NCBI GenBank assembly: GCA_044222225.1
Contig: JBGANR010000001.1
Coordinates: forward strand, 62,001-126,000
Length of the DNA stretch: 64,000 bases
DNA from: JBGANR01 sp044222225
GTDB taxonomy: Bacteria > Actinomycetota > Actinomycetes > Mycobacteriales > Mycobacteriaceae
Reading direction: 5' to 3'
Part shown: positions 53,755 to 62,894 of the stretch, piece after piece
Layout: every line of letters begins with the position of its first letter
How positions within the stretch are numbered: the first letter of the stretch is position 1
Made by a program: the position numbers and the translations under genes
The notes under the pieces: generated by a model
Databases searched by the model: none
Told to the model about the DNA's origin: nothing
Seen by the model: only the letters and a program-made list of their open reading frames with translations

Positions 53755-55116
53755 GTGAGCTCACCGCCGTCGACGCAACCCGTCTCCAGCAGTGCCGAGA
53801 CGCGCCGTGCCATCTGGAACACCCTCCGAGGCTCGTCGGGCAACCTCGTCGAGTGGTACGACGTGTACGTCTACACGGTCTTCGCGACGTATTTCGAGGC
53901 GCAGTTCTTCGACACAGCGGACAAGAACTCGACGATCTACGTCTACGCGATCTTCGCCGTCACCTTCCTCATGCGGCCGGTCGGCTCGTGGTATTTCGGG
54001 CGTTACGCCGATCGCCGCGGCCGTCGCGCGGCGCTGACGTTCAGCGTCTCGCTCATGGCGGCGTGTTCGTTCGTCATCGCGATCGTGCCCGGCAGAGAGA
54101 CGATCGGCATCGCCGCGGCGGGAATCCTGATCGCCTGTCGGCTGGTTCAAGGCTTCGCGACGGGTGGTGAATACGGTACGTCCGCGACGTATATGTCCGA
54201 GGCGGCCACGCGCGAACGGCGCGGCTTCTTCTCGTCGTTCCAATATGTGACGCTCGTCGGCGGCCATGTGCTCGCTCAGTTCATGCTGCTTCTGCTGCTT
54301 TCGTTCTTCGACAAGAGCCAGGTGTCCGACTATGGCTGGCGCATCGCGTTCTTCGTCGGTGGTATCGCCGCGATCGTCGTTTTCTGGCTGCGGCGAAGTA
54401 TGGACGAGACGCTCACGGAGGAGCAGCTCGAGGCCGTCCGCAGTGGCGAAGACACCGAGTCCGGCTCGCTCAAGGCGCTGTTCACCGTCCATTGGCGGCC
54501 GCTGCTCATGTGCTTCCTCATCACCGCCGGCGGCACCATCGCCTTCTACACCTACAGCGTCAACGCGCCGGCGATCATCAAGACGACCTTCAAGAACGAG
54601 GCGATGACCGCTACCTGGGTCAACCTCATCGGCCTGATCTTCCTCATGTGCATTCAGCCGATCGGCGGCCTCATCAGCGACAAGGTCGGCCGTAAGCCGA
54701 TGCTCGTGTTCTTCGGAACCTGCGGGCTCTTCTACACCTACGTGCTCATCACGTTCCTGCCCGACATGACGTCGCCGGTCGGTGCGCTCGCGCTGGTGTG
54801 CGGCGGCTATATCGTCATCACCGGGTACACGTCGATCAACGCGCTGGTGAAGGCGGAACTGTTTCCGTCGAAGGTTCGAGCGCTGGGCGTCGGCGTCGGC
54901 TATGCGCTGGCCAACTCGGCATTCGGCGGCACGGCGCCGCTCATCTACGAGGCCGCGAAGTCGTCGAACAAGGTGCCGCTGTTCATCACGTATGTCACGG
55001 GCGTCATCGCGTGCTCGCTGGTCGTCTACATCTTCTTCATCAAGAACAAGGCCGTCACCCATCTCGATCGCGAGCAGGGGCATGCGTTCGGCCGGGTGGA
55101 AGACCGAGCCGGGTAA
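53755..55116 (+). CDS. MFS transporter, metabolite:H+ symporter (KgtP/PcaK-like)
   Basis: 453 residues with about 12 transmembrane helices. MHS-family signatures: NLVEWYDVYVYTVFATYFEA at the start, FGRYADRRGRRAALTFSV (motif A in loop 2-3), GFATGGEYGTSATYMSE, YGWRIAFFVGGIAAIVVF and KVGRKPMLVFFG (loop 8-9). These transport dicarboxylates, sugars acids or osmolytes with H+; the substrate is unknown. The GTG start follows GAGAGGAC. The 3' end overlaps the convergent jetD by 62 bases. Confidence 0.93.
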   Translation: MSSPPSTQPVSSSAETRRAIWNTLRGSSGNLVEWYDVYVYTVFATYFEAQFFDTADKNSTIYVYAIFAVTFLMRPVGSWYFGRYADRRGRRAALTFSVSLMAACSFVIAIVPGRETIGIAAAGILIACRLVQGFATGGEYGTSATYMSEAATRERRGFFSSFQYVTLVGGHVLAQFMLLLLLSFFDKSQVSDYGWRIAFFVGGIAAIVVFWLRRSMDETLTEEQLEAVRSGEDTESGSLKALFTVHWRPLLMCFLITAGGTIAFYTYSVNAPAIIKTTFKNEAMTATWVNLIGLIFLMCIQPIGGLISDKVGRKPMLVFFGTCGLFYTYVLITFLPDMTSPVGALALVCGGYIVITGYTSINALVKAELFPSKVRALGVGVGYALANSAFGGTAPLIYEAAKSSNKVPLFITYVTGVIACSLVVYIFFIKNKAVTHLDREQGHAFGRVEDRAG

Positions 55117-56215
55117 GCACCCAAGGCCAGGGGATTCGTTCCTGCTCGAGTCGAAGGTTCTCGGCGCGCAGGAGCGCCAGTGTCTCGCGCTCGGCGTCGT
55201 CGAGACCGGCGAGTGACGCCGTCGACGGCTTCGGTTCGGTGACGGTGAGCTCTCGCCAGCGGTCGAGCGTCTCGGTGTCCATGAGGACGCTCGCCGCCGC
55301 CGGCAGCCGCGTGCGGAGTTGGCTGAGGATGGCGAATCCGTGCGTGTCGAGATCGCCCCAGTAGGTCACGTCCGCCGCGGCAAGCCACGGAAGTGCCGCG
55401 AGTTCGTGGACGCCGTATCCGCCGCCGTGCAACGCCACGTATCCGGCTGAGTGGGGGAGTGCGTGCAAGGTCTCATGGTTCTCGACGATGAGGACGCGCG
55501 CCGGTCGGAGCGGGACGTCGGCGAGATCGGTGATCGATGCGGCGAAGATGCGCGGCATGGCCGGGAGGAGCTCGCGGTCGAGGACCGCGACGCGGCACAG
55601 CTTGGGCGGGGTGACGATGCCCAGGTCGCCGTCGCCGCGAATGCCGTCGAGCAGGAGCGACAGCAATCGATGATGCCCCTCCACCCATTTCGTGTCGACG
55701 CCGGGAATCGGCAACTGCCTGATGAACAGTCCGGAGCCGGGGTGATCGAGAAGCCAGGCGAGCGCGGCGACGAGCCGGCCGAAGTCGGCATCGTCGAGGG
55801 ACTCCCAACGTGTGGCGGTCGCTCCGATCGCCGTGGTGGCGGCAGGCCATGTCGAGTTGAGCGATTCTGCTCGGCGACGCATCTTCCGCCACGCCGTGCC
55901 CTGGCCGGCGGCGTCAGCGATGGCGTCGGCTCCGGTGAGTATGGCCCGCACGGGGAGGTCCTGGTCGCCGAAACTCGGCCAGTGACGAGTGACGCGGTAG
56001 ATCGTCGCCGGGCCGGTGTAGCTCTGCCACGAACGCGCCCAGTCGCGTACCCGTTGGTGGTCCGCGAATGCCGCGGTCTCCTTCGGCGGATGCAACGGCA
56101 GGTCGATCGACGTGGTGTCGGCGGCGTGAAGATCGGCGAGCCAGCGGCGGCGCCGGTTGGTATAGACGCTCCGCGCGCGGGCGTGGACATCGGTCGGCGT
56201 GAGCGGCTCAGGCAT
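55055..56215 (-). CDS. jetD: Wadjet JetD, TOPRIM-type nuclease subunit (DUF3322/DUF2220)
   Basis: 386 residues. N-terminal DUF3322 and C-terminal DUF2220/TOPRIM-like domain: VLIVENHETLHAL (Glu245 of the TOPRIM first motif) and TYWGDLDTHGFAIL (285-298, DxD motif), ending in ERIPWPWVLTRLGL. In Wadjet, JetD cleaves plasmid DNA captured by the JetABC condensin. It is the last gene of the operon and overlaps jetC by 8 bases; the 3' end overlaps the convergent MFS gene. Confidence 0.93.
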   Translation of the reverse strand: MPEPLTPTDVHARARSVYTNRRRRWLADLHAADTTSIDLPLHPPKETAAFADHQRVRDWARSWQSYTGPATIYRVTRHWPSFGDQDLPVRAILTGADAIADAAGQGTAWRKMRRRAESLNSTWPAATTAIGATATRWESLDDADFGRLVAALAWLLDHPGSGLFIRQLPIPGVDTKWVEGHHRLLSLLLDGIRGDGDLGIVTPPKLCRVAVLDRELLPAMPRIFAASITDLADVPLRPARVLIVENHETLHALPHSAGYVALHGGGYGVHELAALPWLAAADVTYWGDLDTHGFAILSQLRTRLPAAASVLMDTETLDRWRELTVTEPKPSTASLAGLDDAERETLALLRAENLRLEQERIPWPWVLTRLGLPPGRTHAPARDRDG

Positions 56216-59200
56216 CGGCGGTCTCCCTTCTCGAACGCGCCGTCTGGATCGGGATGACGCCGACGTGCGACGCCTTGCCGTCCTTGATCGTCACCGTGGC
56301 GACACCGCCGATGTACTCCTCCAGCGTCGACAGCAACTTGAGCGGAGTCGCGAGAATCATGTGGAATCCGAATTGTTGGAACACGTCGAGAGCGCGGCGT
56401 GTGTACTGTGGATCGGCCTTGTCGAATGCCTCGTCGAGCACGATCGATCCGTAGGTCGGAATGTCCGCGCCGTCGCCGGCGAGTTGATAGCGCAGAGCCG
56501 CCGCGAGGCAGAAGAAGACGAGCTTCTGGGCTTGTCCGCCGGAGAGTCCGGCGCTTGAATCGTGATAGTTGACGTCGACGCCGTCATCGTCTACTTCGAC
56601 GCCGATGAATCCGACGTGCAGCCGGGTGTCGAGAACCTGCCGCTGCCAGCTGCGATCGGCGGGTTCGCCCGAACCGAGCCGCGTGAGCAGCGCCGCCATC
56701 TTCTCGTAGCGTTGCTCAGCCGCCGCCCGGTTGTCCTCGACGAGTGAGTGGCTTGTGATGGACTTGAGATCGGCCAGGAACTCGGTCGCAGATTGTGGTC
56801 GACGTTCCCGGACTTTGATCTGCAAAATACGGCCGACGTCGAACGGTGAACGATGTAGTGAATCGTTGACGGGATCGATGCGAATCCGAATGTCGTTCGG
56901 TGCCTTATTGATGAGGCGGCTCAGTTCGGCGAGATTGCGCGTCGATTGCTCGTTGAGAAGATCGAAGAACTTCGCCTCGAACTGTGGTAACCCGTCGCGC
57001 CGCAGACGCGCGAGGACATCCAGGGCGTCGCCCACGTATTCCGGTTCGCCACGCAGATCGCTGCGAGCGTGACTCCATTCACCCAGATAGGCGGTGAGGA
57101 TCGCCGTGATCGCGGTATCGGTCTTTTGATTCGCCGTCGATGTCTGTCGAGCCGAGGTCGTGATGTCCTTGCGGATGCGGTTGAGCAGCCCGTCGATGTT
57201 ATCCGCCGTCACGTTGCGGGTCGCGTCACGGAAACGATCGTGGATGCGCCGGCGGACGTCGTCGGGCACGGCCGTCGCCGACGTCTCGATCTGCGCGATC
57301 TGGTGTTCGCGGTCCTTGATTCGGTCGCTGTTTCCCGCGAGTGCGGCGCGGGCGTCGCCCTCGGCGACTCGAGCCTCGGACTCTTCCTTGTCCGCGAGTT
57401 CAAGCGCACGAGTGAGCGCGGCGTGCTCGGGGTTCTCCTGTTGCCAGGCGTTGATGCGGGTCTCGAGTGCGGTGACGGCGGCGTCGGCCGCCGCGACGTC
57501 GATGTCTTTCCATTCCAGGGCGCCGATGTCTCGCGCGGCGGTTTCCCTGGCGTTCTGGTTGCGTGTCTCGTCGTCGATATCCGCGAGGATGCGGTCGATG
57601 TCGAGGAGCCTCGCTCGGCACTGCGATTCCTGTCGGCGCAGGTCATCAAGCTTCTGTTCGTTGTCGAAGCCGAGTACCCACCGAGTGCGGTCGTCGATCG
57701 CGCGGCGATCATCCTTCTCGTGGCGATTACCCGACCGTTTGACCTGTCCGGCCCGTGTGACGGCGCGCACGTGTTCGGCGAGCTCGCGTGCATCGGTGAC
57801 ACAGGCGAAATCGAAATGCTCGGCGAGGTGCCGGTGCGTCCACGCTTCCAACGGGCCGGCCTTGACGTCGAGTTTGCGGACGATCGACAGCGGTTCGGTG
57901 CGTCGCGTCGCGGTTGTCGGCGACGGTGCGGACGCGCAGATACGTCAGCCGTGTGCGTAGCTGCGTGGTGTCGACGGCCGCGGCCACCTGGGGGTAGACG
58001 TCGGCGGGCACGATCATCGTGCGGCCGAATCCGCTGAGCACTCGCTCGATCGGGCCGGTCCATTCGGCATGGTCCGCGCTCACGGCGACGAGCTCACCGC
58101 CGAAAGGCAGGTCGGCCTCGTCGATGCCGGTAGCGCGGCACAGCAGTTCGCGTGCCCGCAGCAGATCGGTGTCGAGGTTGGACCGTCGGCGGGCCAGCAT
58201 CTCGCGATCGTCGACGACGGCTTTGAGTCGGTCTCTGACCTCTTTCTTCTCGGCATGTGCGGTGTACAGGCGCTCGGTCCGCTGGGCCGTCTCCGTCGTC
58301 GTGGCGAGCAGGGCGACTTTGAGCTGCCCCTGGATGTTCGCGTACTCCTCGGCCGTCGTCGCCATGATGCCGTCCCAGACCTCGACGGCAGCTGCCGCCT
58401 TCGCGTGGTCCCGTGTGATCCGCGTGGCATCCGATTCGGCATTGCGCAGTTCGGCTCGCAACAGTTCGAGCCGCCCCTCGCCGGCCGACGCGACCTTGAT
58501 CTGCAGGTCGATCACCCGGGCCAACGCCTGCTTCGCGTCCTGACTGCGGGCGTCTAGTGCCGCGGTGAGCAGTGGTGTCCGAGCACGCTCGTCGGCGAGC
58601 GCGGAGCCGAGAACGTCGAGTTTGAGCTCGGCGTGCACGGCGTCGAGATGCTCGTTCTCGGCTTCGAGTTCGGACGCCATGCGGATGCCGTCGGCGCGTG
58701 CCTCGGCCAACGCGGTAAGTGGCGAGAGCGTCTGCACTTGGCGGCGCGCGTCGACGACGACCCGATGAGCTTCGTGCAGGTCGCGAAACTGTTCGACGGC
58801 CCGGTCGGCGCGGTCGAATGTGGGCGGGCGATCGAGCATGTAGTCGCGGAAGAGTTGGTCGAGGCTGCCCAGACTCTTCGCCGACAAGGTGCGATGCAGC
58901 AGGTGCTGCGCGCTCTCGGACCCGATGCCGAGACGCTTGCGGAAGGCCACGGCGAACGGGCTGTACGACGGATTGACCACCGCGTCCGGCCATCGCCGCC
59001 TGATTCCGCGGCTGTCGAGTCCGTGATGGGCAAACGGCTCGATGTCGAGAAGTTCGATCTCGGCGTCGACGATCACGTGCACGGTCTTGATATCGGCGGC
59101 GAGATTGCTGCCCCGCGCGATGTGCATCAGCTTGACGAGGGTGACGGGCGGCGCGCTGGGGTTATCCCCGTCGCCACGCCGATAGGTCAGCGCGATGCCG

Positions 59201-59535
59201 CTCCACGTCGCGCCGGGACGTCGGTAGGTGCTGACGAGGCCGTCGACGTCGGCGCCTGCTTCTTTACGCCAGGCCCCGCGGACATAGCTGACGAGGTTGC
59301 GGCCTGATTTCGCCTCCTGCGCTGCGGCGTTGAATCGGGCGGCGCCCGCCGGCATGAGAACGGCGGAGATCGCGTCGATCAGCGTCGATTTTCCGGAGCC
59401 GGAAGCGCCGGTGAGCAGGAATCCCTTGCGGGCGATCGGCAGATCTTGATAGCCGTGGAACGTCCCCCAGTTGACTACTTGCAACCGGGCGAGACGGAAC
59501 TGTCCAGGGTGAATGGTCGCGTCGAGGTCGGTCAT
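56208..59535 (-). pseudogene. jetC: Wadjet JetC, SMC-like ATPase, frameshifted
   Basis: Two frames make one SMC-like protein of about 1109 codons. The first (ATG 59535) has the N-terminal ABC part QVVNWGTFHGYQDLPI and Walker A LLTGASGSGKSTLIDAIS, long coiled coils, and a region ending in LRTRLTYLRVRTVADN. The second, from about 57,920, has LSIVRKLDVKAGPLEAWTHR, GQVKRSGNRHEKDDRR, further coils, and the C-terminal SAGLSGGQAQKLVFFCLAAA signature with Walker B YGSIVLDEAFDKADP. The length is 3n+1, so one base too many or two too few near 57,890-57,925 breaks the frame. A true mutation would inactivate the Wadjet complex, since both ATPase halves are needed; sequencing error is possible. Confidence 0.85.
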
Positions 59536-60137
59536 GACGTCGCTCCCGCGAGGATCGCCGCGAACTCCGCCGCCACGAGTTGGACTTGTTCGGCGTCGAA
59601 GAGATAGCGGAGTACCGGCGAGACCTCCATGCGGCCTTCGGTCGACGTCGACGCCAGCAGTGAATACTTCTTGAGTTTCTCCCAGGACGTGTTGACGCGC
59701 TTTCGGAATCCGGCCTCGTCGGTGTTCGTCGCGGCGCGATACACCTCGAGTTGATCCTGTATTTCGTCGATTCCGACGATGACACGTTCGCCGGGTTGTG
59801 CGGACAGCAGATATTGCCGCAGCGACAGCAACATCACGGTGTCCATGAACGTGAGCGGCTCCGTGCGCAGAACGCTCGGTGTCTTGAGGTCGCCGGTGTC
59901 GCTCGGGCGGGTGAAGGCGAGTTCGTTCTCGTCGTCGACGACGAGGTCGAGGAAGACGTCGGCGAGGCGGTCGCGGAGCACGCGCTCGTCGCGGATGACG
60001 GCGCGCCACAAGTCGGCGTGCGCCCGCGAGGTGATGAGCGGACCCTTGAGTAACTGCACCAGCGCCCGGCGGGTGTCGAGTGGCAGGGAACCGCGGTCGC
60101 CGTCGTACAGCGGATCGGCGCCGGGTTCGGTCGTCAT
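59532..60137 (-). CDS. jetB: Wadjet JetB (DUF4194), kite-like subunit
   Basis: 201 residues. DUF4194 features: ALVQLLKGPLITSRAHADLW, LDLVVDDENELAFTRP, ERVIVGIDEIQDQLEVYR, and a winged-helix-like FRKRVNTSWEKLKKYSLL. In Wadjet it is the kite-type subunit linking JetA and JetC. The ATG overlaps the jetA stop by 4 bases and its stop overlaps jetC by 4 bases. Confidence 0.92.
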   Translation of the reverse strand: MTTEPGADPLYDGDRGSLPLDTRRALVQLLKGPLITSRAHADLWRAVIRDERVLRDRLADVFLDLVVDDENELAFTRPSDTGDLKTPSVLRTEPLTFMDTVMLLSLRQYLLSAQPGERVIVGIDEIQDQLEVYRAATNTDEAGFRKRVNTSWEKLKKYSLLASTSTEGRMEVSPVLRYLFDAEQVQLVAAEFAAILAGATS

Positions 60138-61624
60138 CGGATCACCTCGTCGATGCGGGGGAGGTCGGCGAACAGGGGATCGGTGGCGTCGAAGAATCGG
60201 CGGCCGACGGTGGCGATCCGGTCGACGCCGGCCGTGGACGTCCACTCCACTCGCTCGGCGCCACCGACCGCCGCGCCGTGCTCGAAGGCCAAGACGACCA
60301 GCCCGACGACGCTGGCCAGGCCCTGGGTCGCGGGATACGCGGTGAGCACGCTGCCGATCGACGCCTGGCCGTCGCGACGGAGGACCTCGGCGATGTTGCG
60401 GGTGAGCTCGTCCATGTCGATCTCCGACGCGCGGACGAGCGTACGCAGCGCATCCAGGTCGATGGTTTCGGCCGAGATCGGCTCGACGGACTCGGCGACC
60501 ACGTCGTCGGACGGATTGTGCAGCCGAAGCGCCGCGATCGATTCGATCGACATGCCCACGCGTGTCAGCACGAGGTCGAGGGTGTCTTGCGGACGCGTCG
60601 ACGCCGCAACTCGTACGGCTTTCTGTTGTGTCTGCCGCAGGAGTCGCTGCATGCGGCGTTGTGTCTCGAAATGGCGGGACTGGACGAAATGGCGCAGCGA
60701 ACGAGAGAGGCCGGTCATGGTCGCGTGGACCTCGGCGCCGGTCTCTTCGATGTCGCTGAGCAGGCGGCGAAGGCCGCGCCGTTGATCCGCGGTGAGGCCG
60801 CGGGCGAACGGCCTGGCCAGCACCGTGTCGATCCAACCGTCGACGAGGGCACCGCGTTCGGGATCGAGAATCATGTCGTAGAACGCGTTGAAACTGCGAC
60901 CGGCGTCGGATTGGCCGATGAGGTCGACGCCGCGAAACACGTCGCTCAGCGCTTCGGCGCTCTCGTGTGATTCTTCGAGCAGTGCCGCGCGCAGACTGCG
61001 GTTGAGGGCTTCGAGATCGGCGCGGACGCGGGCGAAATCACCGGGGATCTCAGCGGCGAGCGCAAGGATCTCGCGCGCCCGTTCTGCCGCGCGGACGTCG
61101 TCGAGCACCGGGAAGTCGCCGGATTCGACGGCCGCGATCTGGGCGTCGATGGCCGCTCGCTCCGCGTGCAGCGCCTGCAGCCGGGTGGCCGCCGACGGAT
61201 CGGAATCGCGCGACAGCGCCGAGAGTTGGGTGGACAGCGTCGTCAGACGGGATTCGGTGATCGTCGATGTCTGGTCTTCCAGACCGCTCACGAAGGCCAG
61301 CGCGGCGAAGGTCTTCTCGGACGGTTCGAGAGTCTCCTCACGCGCGGTCTCGTCGGCCCGCCGGAGCAGGATGCCGGCGCGCACCCAGTCGGCGCAGTAG
61401 GCCTGCGCGGTTCGGGGCAGGTCGAAGCCGTTCTCCCGCAGGTCGAGGAGGTCGGAGTCCAAACGGGAGAACAGTTCGGGTGCGGGCAGGCGGCGCGTCG
61501 CCCGGTCGAAATGACGCCCGAGCATGGCGAGCACGGGCGCTGCGAGGTCCATCCGAAGCAGTGTCCAGCCCGCATGCTCGGCGCTGAGCCGACGAAGGCG
61601 GTGGGCCTCGGCGATGACGGACAT
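60134..61624 (-). CDS. jetA: Wadjet JetA (DUF3375), kleisin-like subunit
   Basis: 496 residues of DUF3375. Hallmarks: N-terminal winged-helix region (GWTLLRMDLAAPVLAMLGRH), a helical middle (RSLRAALLEESHESAEALSD), FNAFYDMILDPERG, and C-terminal winged-helix DDVVAESVEPISAETIDLDA. JetA is the kleisin that closes the JetC ring in this plasmid-defence SMC complex. First gene of the operon, with promoter space upstream (61,625-61,843) shared with the divergent small gene. Confidence 0.92.
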   Translation of the reverse strand: MSVIAEAHRLRRLSAEHAGWTLLRMDLAAPVLAMLGRHFDRATRRLPAPELFSRLDSDLLDLRENGFDLPRTAQAYCADWVRAGILLRRADETAREETLEPSEKTFAALAFVSGLEDQTSTITESRLTTLSTQLSALSRDSDPSAATRLQALHAERAAIDAQIAAVESGDFPVLDDVRAAERAREILALAAEIPGDFARVRADLEALNRSLRAALLEESHESAEALSDVFRGVDLIGQSDAGRSFNAFYDMILDPERGALVDGWIDTVLARPFARGLTADQRRGLRRLLSDIEETGAEVHATMTGLSRSLRHFVQSRHFETQRRMQRLLRQTQQKAVRVAASTRPQDTLDLVLTRVGMSIESIAALRLHNPSDDVVAESVEPISAETIDLDALRTLVRASEIDMDELTRNIAEVLRRDGQASIGSVLTAYPATQGLASVVGLVVLAFEHGAAVGGAERVEWTSTAGVDRIATVGRRFFDATDPLFADLPRIDEVIR

Positions 61625-61843
61625 GACGGTCTCCTTCGAACGGTCACGATCCTGCCACGGGGCACCGACAGAATCGCCGGGTCGAGTCTTGATGGGGCTT
61701 GGTGCGGGACAGCGGGTCGGGCCGGTGGCTCGGTGGTGTCGGTGGTGCGACGCATGCCAGAGATAGTGTGAATCCGGCTGAAGTGGAACCGCGAAGCCCC
61801 GAGGCGCGTCATAGTCAGGAGACCGCCGTCGGGGAGGGGAACT

Positions 61844-62158
61844 ATGAGCGACAAGGTCGAGATGACCCGCGAGATGTGGGACGAGGCTGCGCGGGCGTGC
61901 GAGAAATTTGCGAGCTCACTGGAGTCGGCGACATTTGTGTTGAAACAGGTGGGAGCGACCAACTTCTATGGGGAATGCAGTGAAGGTAGAACCGTCCGTC
62001 GGAATATCCGCTCGGCGATCGCCGATGGCGAGCTATCGTGGGCGGCTCTCGTGGGACGTCAACGGGACAACGTAGCTGACTTGGGCGTAGCTCTCGTCGG
62101 TGCCGGCAGGGACCTTAGGGGGCGAGATGGTGCGAATTCGCTATCTTTTCATCGTTAG
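61844..62158 (+). CDS. small acidic/helical protein upstream of DUF3558 lipoprotein
   Basis: 104 residues. RBS GGGGAGGGG precedes the ATG. The protein is helical (REMWDEAARACEKFASSLES), with a mid Asn-Phe-Tyr-Gly turn (VGATNFYGECSEG) and a helical second half. The hairpin-like shape and a NFYG turn resemble WXG100/ESX-type small proteins, but the WXG motif is absent. It overlaps the lipoprotein gene by 32 bases, suggesting coexpression. Function unknown. Confidence 0.6.
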   Translation: MSDKVEMTREMWDEAARACEKFASSLESATFVLKQVGATNFYGECSEGRTVRRNIRSAIADGELSWAALVGRQRDNVADLGVALVGAGRDLRGRDGANSLSFHR

Positions 62159-62666
62159 TTTGGTCATGCTTTTGGTGGGTTGTGCGAGTGAAAGGCTGAC
62201 GACTCGAGGGGCTGTGACGAGCGGCGAATTATCGGCCGAACCCACTGCTAGAGTAAATCAATTCGGTACGGCGTTCGATCCGTGTGGCCGTTATTCGGTT
62301 GATGAACTTCGAATTGTGGGAGTCGCGCCCGACGTTCAGGTGAGTGGGGATCCTGTGCCAGGAATGTCGACCCATGGATGTGGTTGGATAGTTCCGGGTA
62401 GGGCGTTCTCCCAGTTTGTGCTTAAGAGTTCGTCGCTGGAGAAATATCGCGAAGGCCGTGACACAGTCACCTGGCTCGACGACGCCCCGGCGACCGGTGG
62501 TCGCGTGATCGGCGTGTTTGTGGACCCTGCCGCTGGCGACTGTTCGACGTACGTCCAATCCCAACAGGCCGGCGTCATCACTCGTCTCCGTGCCGACGGC
62601 GACCCCGACGAATGCCCCGAGGTCATCGAATTCACCAAGCGGATACTTCACAAGATCCCCGAGTGA
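62127..62666 (+). CDS. DUF3558-type lipoprotein
   Basis: 179 residues. Short signal with lipobox MLLVGC, then a Cys-rich external domain: NQFGTAFDPCGRYSVDELRI, PGMSTHGCGWIVPG, DCSTYVQSQQAGV and DECPEVIEFTKRIL. DUF3558 lipoproteins are common in actinobacteria, and function is unknown. Start ATG 62127 gives the lipobox near residue 18. GC is lower than in neighbouring genes. It overlaps the upstream small gene. Confidence 0.82.
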   Translation: MVRIRYLFIVSLVMLLVGCASERLTTRGAVTSGELSAEPTARVNQFGTAFDPCGRYSVDELRIVGVAPDVQVSGDPVPGMSTHGCGWIVPGRAFSQFVLKSSSLEKYREGRDTVTWLDDAPATGGRVIGVFVDPAAGDCSTYVQSQQAGVITRLRADGDPDECPEVIEFTKRILHKIPE

Positions 62667-62691
62667 CCCACGGCCTCCGCATGTCCGACCG

Positions 62692-62710
62692 GCGGCGTCT
62701 GTCCCGCCGC
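62692..62710 (+). terminator. possible intrinsic terminator
   Basis: A 6-bp GC stem (GCGGCG/CGCCGC, 7-base loop) followed by TTT lies 26 bases after the DUF3558 stop. The U tract is short, so it is only a candidate terminator for the lipoprotein operon. Confidence 0.35.
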
Positions 62711-62833
62711 TTTACGCGTCGGTAACCTGACCCCTCGATCCGGTGACCCACACGCAACATGCAGGCACCACCCCTGAAACTCCGGCCGATCAATCTGGCT
62801 CCAGACGCCGAACGTCGGCGCGCTCGGTCAGAG

Positions 62834-62862
62834 CGAAACCTCAACTCTCCAGCGAGGTTTCG
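62834..62862 (+). promoter_or_regulatory. inverted repeat in amtB leader
   Basis: CGAAACCTC and GAGGTTTCG form a perfect 9-bp inverted repeat with an 11-base spacer, ending 32 bases before the amtB GTG. It may be an operator for a nitrogen regulator or an RNA hairpin in the leader. No GlnR- or AmtR-consensus match was established. Confidence 0.35.
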
Positions 62863-62894
62863 GCTCGGGCCGGGGCAATGAGGAGGTTCGACCG

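Noticed and set aside
53538..54170. Plus-strand frame starting MVGVAGIEPAVRDRAG
   Set aside because: It is the translated complement of the tRNA gene, a common false ORF, followed by out-of-frame transporter sequence.
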